DNA of 60,599 bases from Clostridiales bacterium (GTDB lineage: Bacteria > Bacillota > Clostridia > Oscillospirales > Oscillospiraceae), in the NCBI GenBank assembly GCA_014799475.1, contig JAAVHX010000036.1:1-60599 (forward strand), written 5' to 3'. The translations under genes and the position numbers were made by a program. The number at the start of each line of letters is the position of its first letter. Positions within the stretch are counted from its first letter, which is position 1. A model generated the notes under the pieces. That model saw nothing but the letters and a program-made list of their open reading frames with translations. It did not search any database and had not been told where the DNA came from. Below are positions 60,119-60,599 of this stretch, one piece after another.

Positions 60119-60139
60119 TAGGCCCCAACATAACAGACT

Positions 60140-60166
60140 GAGCCCCGCGCCTGTGGCGCGGGGCTC
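60140..60166 (+). terminator. Terminator of the purine operon
   Basis: Perfect stem GAGCCCCGCGCC/GGCGCGGGGCTC with a 3-base loop, followed by TTT then A-run. Confidence 0.8.
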
Positions 60167-60180
60167 TTTAAAAAAACCGC

Positions 60181-60209
60181 TTGTATCGCCCTTGATTCTG
60201 TGCTATAGT
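60181..60209 (+). promoter_or_regulatory. Sigma-A promoter of the lipoprotein gene
   Basis: TTGTAT (60181-60186), 17-bp spacer, TATAGT (60204-60209). It implies a leader of about 300 nt. Confidence 0.65.
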
Positions 60210-60512
60210 AAACATACCGAGGCAAATAAAAGGCAGGGCGCGGGGTGCTACCAACACCCCACGCCCCTATGCGGGAGCCGTTCCTCCCACACAATAGCAA
60301 TATGCTACGCCAACCCCATTATAACGGTTTTCCTTATCTTATTCAAGGGGCGTTTTGGGGCTTTGTGTCTATGCGTGTTATGCGGTGTGGGGTATTCTAT
60401 CCCGCGCCGCTTTCAATTTGCCTCGATGGGAAAGCCCAACGGGGGCCGGGAATGGGAGTACCACCCCCGGGGGCCGTACCATTGAGACAAAAAACTTTTG
60501 GGAGGATTTCGC
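60210..60512 (+). other. Structured ~300-nt leader, unassigned
   Basis: Strong stems are visible: GGGCG-GGGGTG/CACCCC-CGCCC (near 60236-60267), GGGAG/CTCCC (near 60272-60288), and CCCC..AACG with CGTT..GGGG (near 60314-60360), then a GC-rich palindromic stretch before GGGAGG of the lipoprotein. I do not recognise the conserved core of TPP, cobalamin, lysine, ZTP, THF or c-di-GMP riboswitches. Open frames across it have no ribosome sites. Possible new cis-regulatory RNA. Confidence 0.4.
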
Positions 60513-60599
60513 ATGAAAAAACAGAGGATGTTAAGTCTATGTCTGGCGTCCCTTCTGGCCATGTCCCTCGCGGCCTGTAAGGGGCAGGCGGAGGAGCAG
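60513..60599 (+). CDS. Lipoprotein, N-terminal fragment
   Basis: 29 codons before the right edge. Type II signal peptide: MKKQRMLSLCLASLLAMSLA then lipobox LAAC with the acylated cysteine at 22, followed by KGQAEEQ. GGGAGG lies 7 bases before the ATG. A substrate-binding protein of a transporter is common in this setting, but the mature part is outside the window. Confidence 0.85.
   Translation, partial: MKKQRMLSLCLASLLAMSLAACKGQAEEQ

Noticed and set aside
60153-60580. 110-111 codon frames in the lipoprotein leader
   Set aside because: No ribosome sites; one frame runs over the lipoprotein start in another phase and both cross strong hairpins.

Overview
The window reads as a chromosomal segment of a GC-rich, endospore-forming Clostridia, most likely Oscillospiraceae (Flavonifractor / Pseudoflavonifractor / Intestinimonas-like). 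The pointers are SpoIVA and a SipL-type SPOCS-LysM protein with sigma-E-like promoters, a Gram-positive wall gene set (LCP protein, WecA/TagO-type enzyme, class A PBP, CsaB-type domain), Firmicute 6S RNA, sigma-A promoters with 17-bp spacers and strong Shine-Dalgarno sequences that often serve TTG/GTG starts. No rRNA, tRNA, CRISPR array or IS transposase was found. The genus is an inference.

Layout. 1-7.8 kb: der (cut by the left edge), rpmF-yceD, an aspartate aminotransferase, a degenerate CoaX paralogue, leuCDB, a Crp/Fnr regulator and MgtC. 8-14.2 kb: an F1Fo ATP synthase operon (B-E-F-H/A-G-D-C) in which atpH is reduced to its C-terminal domain and fused to the N terminus of alpha. 14.2-18.5 kb: an EEP-family protein, then spoIVA and sipL on the minus strand. 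18.46-20.18 kb: a 1.7-kb island with an RHH-like protein and an HNH nuclease, flanked by perfect 53-bp direct repeats; the sipL-proximal repeat holds the sipL sigma-E promoter. 20.2-22.7 kb: a secreted SLH-domain protein behind a long leader with three tandem c-di-GMP-I riboswitches.

22.7-37.9 kb: a metallophosphoesterase, a three-gene operon of unknown function, then mostly minus-strand housekeeping and envelope genes (wecB, wecA/tagO-like, trpS, rsfS, LCP, a nadD-yqeK fusion, yhbY with a duplicated 3' end, rdgB, ftsY, smc). Intergenic gaps here carry arrays of small palindromes. 38-45 kb: a response-regulator diguanylate cyclase, lysC, hom and a class A PBP with a zinc-ribbon-like insertion. 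45-51.6 kb: DUF1292, 6S RNA, a PrsA-like foldase, a PAP2 phosphatase, a GT4-CsaB fusion and a second glycosyltransferase.

51.6-60.1 kb: a purine operon (purE-C-F-M-N-IMP cyclohydrolase-AICAR transformylase-purD-DUF2161) led by a short leader peptide and terminator. It contains a perfect parS palindrome between purF and purM. PurF lacks the glutaminase cysteine and PurH is split into two proteins. The window ends in a new lipoprotein gene behind a ~300-nt structured leader.

How parts may connect: a diguanylate cyclase (38 kb) and three c-di-GMP riboswitches (22 kb) controlling an SLH surface protein share the window with a CsaB-type pyruvyltransferase domain (49 kb), the enzyme class that builds SLH anchoring sites. 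SMC (34 kb) and a parS site (54 kb) suggest an origin-proximal location. These links are inferences from co-occurrence.
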